Shown here piece by piece: positions 60,604 to 64,000 of a stretch of DNA of 64,000 bases. Position numbers and translations under genes: made by a program. Source of the DNA: Quadrisphaera setariae. GTDB taxonomy: Bacteria > Actinomycetota > Actinomycetes > Actinomycetales > Quadrisphaeraceae. Under the pieces are notes generated by a model that saw only the letters and a list, made by a program, of their open reading frames with translations, ran no database searches and had not been told where the DNA came from. The stretch spans positions 186,001 to 250,000 of the forward strand of contig NZ_VKAC01000002.1 in NCBI RefSeq assembly GCF_008041935.1, given 5' to 3'. Each line of letters begins with the position of its first letter. Position 1 is the stretch's first letter.

Positions 60604-60888
60604 ATGAGCACCGACGCCGACAGCAACCCGATCGTGCAGGCCCGCCGCGAGGAGGTCGAGGAGCACATCGACCACGGCCACTCCGTCGCCGGCTGGACCG
60701 GCGCCGGCCTGGGCCTGCTCGGCTCGGCCATCGCCTCCGTCGCCATGGTCCTGGCGATGGTGTGGCTCTTCTGGGTGGGCATCGTCGTGATGCTGCTCGG
60801 GCTGCCCGTCGGCTGGGCGCTCGGCCGCGCCGGCAAGGGCCAGAAGCAGCACCCGCAGCAGCACGGCAAGCCGACCCCGGTGCGCTGA
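60604..60888 (+). CDS. HGxxPAAW-family membrane protein
   Basis: 94 residues. The family motif is present in the variant form H-G-H-S-V-A-G-W (usually H-G-x-x-P-A-A-W) after E-E-V-E-E-H-I-D. Two membrane helices (GLLGSAIASVAMVLAMVWLF and VGIVVMLLGLPVGWALGR) and a basic His/Gln-rich tail follow. ATG at 60604 with AGGAG 4-9 nt upstream. In actinobacteria it commonly lies between the TIGR02234 gene and trpC. Confidence 0.85.
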   Translation: MSTDADSNPIVQARREEVEEHIDHGHSVAGWTGAGLGLLGSAIASVAMVLAMVWLFWVGIVVMLLGLPVGWALGRAGKGQKQHPQQHGKPTPVR

Positions 60889-60904
60889 CGCGCGACCCCG
60901 CCCG

Positions 60905-60955
60905 AGCACGAGGGCCCGGTCACCAGGGAGATCCTGGTGACCGGGCCCTCGTGCT
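60905..60955. terminator. Strong bidirectional terminator
   Basis: Perfect 23-bp stem: 60905-60927 pairs with 60933-60955 over a 5-nt loop (GAGAT). Core gggcccggtcacc. It lies between the convergent HGxxPAAW and DUF4190 genes. Confidence 0.85.
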
Positions 60956-60988
60956 GCCGGGGTGGCGAAGCCGGTCCCGGGCGGGTCG

Positions 60989-61567
60989 TCAGTTGCTGGG
61001 AGCCTCCACGCCGAGCTGGTCGGCGATGCACTGCTGGACCTGCTGCTCGGACGCGCCCGAGGCGGCGAGCTGGGAGCAGTCCTGCACCTGCGAACCGATG
61101 AACGCGCCGAAGGCGACCACGGCCACGGTCAGGACGATGCCGATGGCGCCCAGGACGATCCCGGTGATGGCCATGCCCCGGTTGGTGGCCAGGCCGCGCT
61201 TGGCGCGTCCGCTGCCGATGAAGCCCAGCACGATCGCCACCAGGCCCAGCAGGCCGCCGATGACGAAGAAGCCCGTGATGATCGCGAGGATGCCGAGGAT
61301 GAGCGCGGCGATCCCGATGCCGTTCTTGGGCGCGGGCCGGTCGTAGCCGCCCTGGCCCGAGTGAGCCGGGTAGCCGCCCTGGGAGCCGGGCCCGTCCGTG
61401 TACGGAGCGGGCTGCTGGTAGCCGCCCTGCTGGGGGCCGGCGGGGTAGCCCTCACCGGACGGACCGGAGGGGGCGGACTGCTGCCACGACGGCTGCGAGC
61501 CCGACGCGGGGCTCGATCCGGTGCGCTGCGGCTGGTCCGACGTGCCGTAGGGGTCCTGGGTGCTCAC
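60989..61567 (-). CDS. DUF4190-domain membrane protein
   Basis: 192 residues. A long Gly/Gln/Ser/Tyr/Pro-rich cytoplasmic N-tail with repeated G-G-Y units, then [40 protein letters not shown] and [20 protein letters not shown], the DUF4190 helical pattern, and a short outer part with two Cys (Q-D-C-S-Q-L and Q-Q-C-I-A-D). The GTG at 61567 has GAGGAGG at 6 nt. Inserted on the opposite strand inside the trp region. Confidence 0.85.
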   Translation of the reverse strand: MSTQDPYGTSDQPQRTGSSPASGSQPSWQQSAPSGPSGEGYPAGPQQGGYQQPAPYTDGPGSQGGYPAHSGQGGYDRPAPKNGIGIAALILGILAIITGFFVIGGLLGLVAIVLGFIGSGRAKRGLATNRGMAITGIVLGAIGIVLTVAVVAFGAFIGSQVQDCSQLAASGASEQQVQQCIADQLGVEAPSN

Positions 61568-61743
61568 GGGGGCCTCCTCGTCTGGTGCGCGCCGCTGGCG
61601 GGCGGCCTTCCCCGGCAACCGTAGCGATCATGCGGCAGCGCGCCTCTCGATCAGCACCCGGACGAGTGCTCCCTCGAGCACCCGGTCGAGCACCTGCTCG
61701 GGGCCCCCGGGGGCGAGCGGACGGAGGTGTCTCCGACGACGAC

Positions 61744-61749
61744 TACCCT
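61744..61749 (+). promoter_or_regulatory. -10 box of trpC
   Basis: TACCCT 6 nt before GTG 61756. The short distance excludes a leader-peptide attenuator for trpC-trpB-trpA. Confidence 0.5.
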
Positions 61750-61755
61750 GGCCCT

Positions 61756-62592
61756 GTGAGCGTGCTGGAGGACATCCTCGCCGGCGTCCGGGAGGACCTG
61801 GCCGAGCGCCAGGCCGCCACGTCGCTGGACGAGCTGAAGGAAGCCGCGCGCCGTGCGCCGTCGGCGCGCAACGCCCTGGAGGCGCTGCGGCCCGGTGGTG
61901 ACGAGCGCGGGCAGGTGACCGTCATCGCCGAGGTCAAGCGGTCGAGCCCGAGCAAGGGCGCCCTGGCGCCCATCGAGGACCCTGCGGCCCTGGCCAAGGA
62001 GTACGAGGCGGGAGGGGCCAGCGCCATCAGCGTGCTGACCGAGCGCCGCCGCTTCGGTGGCAGCCTCGACGACCTGCGCGCGGTGCGCGCCGCCGTCGAC
62101 GTGCCGGTGCTCCGCAAGGACTTCGTGGTCTCGAGCTACCAGGTCTGGGAGGCCCGCGCGGCCGGTGCGGACCTGGTGCTCCTCATCGTGGCCGCCCTCG
62201 AGCAGGAGGCGCTCGTCTCCCTCGTGGAGCGGATCCACTCCCTCGGCATGTGCGCGCTGGTCGAGGCGCACGACGAGGACGAGGTCGACCGCGCCGTGGC
62301 CGCCGGGGCGAAGCTCATCGGCGTCAACGCCCGCAACCTCAAGACCCTCGAGGTCGACCCGACCACCTTCGCCCGCTGCGCGCACCGCATCCCCGACTCC
62401 GTGGTCAGCGTCGCCGAGTCCGGCGTGCGCTCCGCGCACGACGTGGTCGAGCACGCCCGCGCCGGCGCCGACGCGGTGCTCGTGGGCGAGGCCCTGGTCA
62501 CCGGTCGCGACCCCCGCACGGCCGTGGCCGACCTGGTCGCCGCCGGCTCCCACCCGTCGCTGCGCGCGGTCTCGCGCAGCGGCAAGCCGTGA
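61756..62592 (+). CDS. trpC: Indole-3-glycerol-phosphate synthase
   Basis: 278 residues, a TIM barrel. [85 protein letters not shown] and [13 protein letters not shown] hold the catalytic Lys and Glu. It closes the indole ring from CdRP. GTG start fixed by the -10 box; overlaps trpB by 4 bp. Confidence 0.96.
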   Translation: MSVLEDILAGVREDLAERQAATSLDELKEAARRAPSARNALEALRPGGDERGQVTVIAEVKRSSPSKGALAPIEDPAALAKEYEAGGASAISVLTERRRFGGSLDDLRAVRAAVDVPVLRKDFVVSSYQVWEARAAGADLVLLIVAALEQEALVSLVERIHSLGMCALVEAHDEDEVDRAVAAGAKLIGVNARNLKTLEVDPTTFARCAHRIPDSVVSVAESGVRSAHDVVEHARAGADAVLVGEALVTGRDPRTAVADLVAAGSHPSLRAVSRSGKP

Positions 62593-63905
62593 GCGCCCCC
62601 GTGTCGGCGTCGCCGACCCCGTCGCCGGAGCAGCTGCTCTTCGAGCGCGTCGGCGACCGCGGCCCGTACTTCGGCGAGTTCGGTGGGCGCTTCGTGCCCG
62701 AGGCGCTCATCGCGGCGCTGGACGAGCTCGACGAGGAGTACTCCCGCGCCGCGGCCGACCCGGCCTTCGCGGCCGAGCTCGACCGGCTGCAGCGCGAGTA
62801 CACCGGCCGGCCGAGCATCCTCACCGAGGTGCCCCGCTTCGCGGAGCACGCGGGCGGCGCGCGCGTGCTGCTCAAGCGGGAGGACCTCAACCACACGGGC
62901 TCCCACAAGATCAACAACGTCCTCGGGCAGGCGCTGCTGACGGTCCGCATGGGCAAGAAGCGCGTCATCGCCGAGACCGGCGCGGGACAGCACGGCGTGG
63001 CCACCGCCACCGCCGCGGCGCTCATGGGCCTTGAGTGCACGGTCTACATGGGCGAGGTCGACACCCGCCGCCAGGCGCTCAACGTGGCCCGCATGCGCCT
63101 GCTGGGCGCCGAGGTGGTCCCGGTCAGCACCGGCACCGCCACCCTCAAGGACGCCCTCAACGAGGCCTTCCGCGACTGGGTCGCCCACGTCGACGACACC
63201 CACTACGTGCTCGGCACGGTGGCCGGCCCGCACCCGTTCCCGGCCATGGTCCGCGACTTCCACCGCACCATCGGCGTGGAGGCCCGCGCCCAGGTGCTCG
63301 AGCGCGTCGGGCGCCTGCCCGACCTCGTGGCGGCCTGCGTGGGCGGTGGCTCCAACGCCATCGGCATCTTCCACGCGTTCCTCGACGACCCGCAGGTCCA
63401 GCTGCTCGGGCTGGAGGCCGCGGGTGACGGCGTCGAGACCGGCCGCCACGCAGCGTCCATCACCGGTGGCGTCTCCGGCGTGCTCCACGGGGCCCGCTCG
63501 ATGATCCTCCAGGACGAGGACGGCCAGACCCTGGACAGCCACTCGATCTCCGCCGGGCTCGACTACCCCGGCGTGGGGCCCGAGCACGCCCACCTGGCCT
63601 CGATCGGGCGCGCCCGCTACGAGCCGGTCACCGACGACGAGGCCATGGAGGCGTTCCGCCTGCTGTGCCGCACCGAGGGGATCATCCCCGCCATCGAGAG
63701 CGCCCACGCCCTCGCCGGCGCCCTGCGCGCGGGCCGGGAGCTGGGCCCGGAGGGAGTCGTCCTCGTCAACCTGTCCGGCCGGGGTGACAAGGACGTGGAC
63801 ACCGCCGCCCGGTACTTCGGGCTGGTCAGCGACGCCGACCTCGTGGCCTCCGAGGCGGAGCGGGTCAGCGGGCCCGTGGAGCAGACGGAGGCGAACGGCT
63901 GGTGA
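62589..63905 (+). CDS. trpB: Tryptophan synthase beta chain
   Basis: 438 residues. [40 protein letters not shown] with the PLP Lys in [35 protein letters not shown] and [11 protein letters not shown]. It joins indole and serine. GTG start overlaps the trpC end (GTGA). Confidence 0.97.
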   Translation: MSAPVSASPTPSPEQLLFERVGDRGPYFGEFGGRFVPEALIAALDELDEEYSRAAADPAFAAELDRLQREYTGRPSILTEVPRFAEHAGGARVLLKREDLNHTGSHKINNVLGQALLTVRMGKKRVIAETGAGQHGVATATAAALMGLECTVYMGEVDTRRQALNVARMRLLGAEVVPVSTGTATLKDALNEAFRDWVAHVDDTHYVLGTVAGPHPFPAMVRDFHRTIGVEARAQVLERVGRLPDLVAACVGGGSNAIGIFHAFLDDPQVQLLGLEAAGDGVETGRHAASITGGVSGVLHGARSMILQDEDGQTLDSHSISAGLDYPGVGPEHAHLASIGRARYEPVTDDEAMEAFRLLCRTEGIIPAIESAHALAGALRAGRELGPEGVVLVNLSGRGDKDVDTAARYFGLVSDADLVASEAERVSGPVEQTEANGW

Positions 63906-64000
63906 GCACCACGGACCTGCCCGCGGCGAGCGCCGGCGCTGACACCACCGCGCCCGTCCCGGCCGGCCTCAGCAGCGCCTCGGCGCTCGACGCCGCCCGC
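63902..64000 (+). CDS. trpA: Tryptophan synthase alpha chain (partial)
   Basis: The first 33 codons: [14 protein letters not shown] and on to [10 protein letters not shown]. The position after trpB with a 4-bp GTGA overlap and the normal trpC-trpB-trpA order identify it. The window ends before the conserved barrel, so the sequence itself gives little proof. Confidence 0.8.
   Translation, partial: MSTTDLPAASAGADTTAPVPAGLSSASALDAAR

Noticed and set aside
61619-61755. Possible trp attenuator before trpC
   Set aside because: No leader peptide with Trp codons and no alternative hairpins were found; a -10 box lies only 6 nt before the start codon.
1-64000. CRISPR array, tRNA, rRNA, integrase or insertion sequence
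   Set aside because: No regularly spaced repeats, no cloverleaf with CCA-type end, and no transposase or integrase motifs were recognised. The tandem repeats seen are short hairpins.

Overview
The window is a gene-dense stretch of about 70+% G+C chromosome from an actinobacterium. GTG starts dominate, genes overlap by 4 bp (GTGA), there is an actinobacterial PriA lacking helicase motifs, and the order hisI-trpE-(TIGR02234 membrane protein)-(HGxxPAAW protein)-trpC-trpB-trpA is typical of the phylum. The content would fit Kineosporiales or a relative, but this is inference from general impression, not from a marker gene. No rRNA, tRNA, CRISPR array, prophage or insertion sequence was seen.

1-15,400: a mosaic of small accessory genes. 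On the minus strand are the start of a PP2C phosphatase, the remnant of a phosphotransferase-like gene, a methyltransferase and its MarR regulator, whose divergent promoter carries two palindromic operators in front of a glyoxalase-fold gene. Then come DUF2332, SnoaL-like, SDR, nucleotidyltransferase, GH16-like, anti-sigma kinase, GNAT, NUDIX, STAS and VOC genes, a secreted purple-acid-type phosphatase and two small membrane proteins. The region ends in a decayed VapBC pair: vapB has lost its 5' part and vapC is frameshifted by two extra copies of a 7-bp tandem repeat, so its frame runs open into priA.

15,400-33,500: core genes. priA, a soluble GAF chemoreceptor, an MFS transporter, fmt-rsmB, rpe, then a flotillin followed by a lipoprotein, a glutathionylspermidine-synthase-like ATP-grasp enzyme and a DUF350 membrane protein (an apparent envelope-stress unit). 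hisE-hisG with a PH-domain gene and an RseB/LolA-like exported protein with an ABC-2 transporter follow.

33,500-45,000: a lipase, an MscS channel, then two tandem paralogous lipoproteins, each behind the same ECF-type promoter at identical spacing from a GTG start. The pair is bracketed by two copies of a long palindromic element. A Fic protein, a FUSC-family membrane protein, a uridine-kinase-like enzyme, hisF and an NCS1 permease with a C-terminal Cys/His cluster complete this part.

45,000-64,000: a divergent TIGR03085 gene and a heterodimeric ABC exporter with one degenerate ATP site; an aldo/keto reductase; a complete de novo NAD operon (nrtR-nadA-nadB-nadC-cysteine desulfurase-membrane protein) on the minus strand with a candidate NrtR operator; a NUDIX-monooxygenase fusion; and the hisI/trp cluster, cut at the window end inside trpA.

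Two features run through the window. Many genes have a TAnnnT-like -10 box only 6-8 nt before a GTG start, which implies leaderless mRNAs. Long perfect palindromes of several unrelated sequence families sit in intergenic spaces, mostly between convergent genes.
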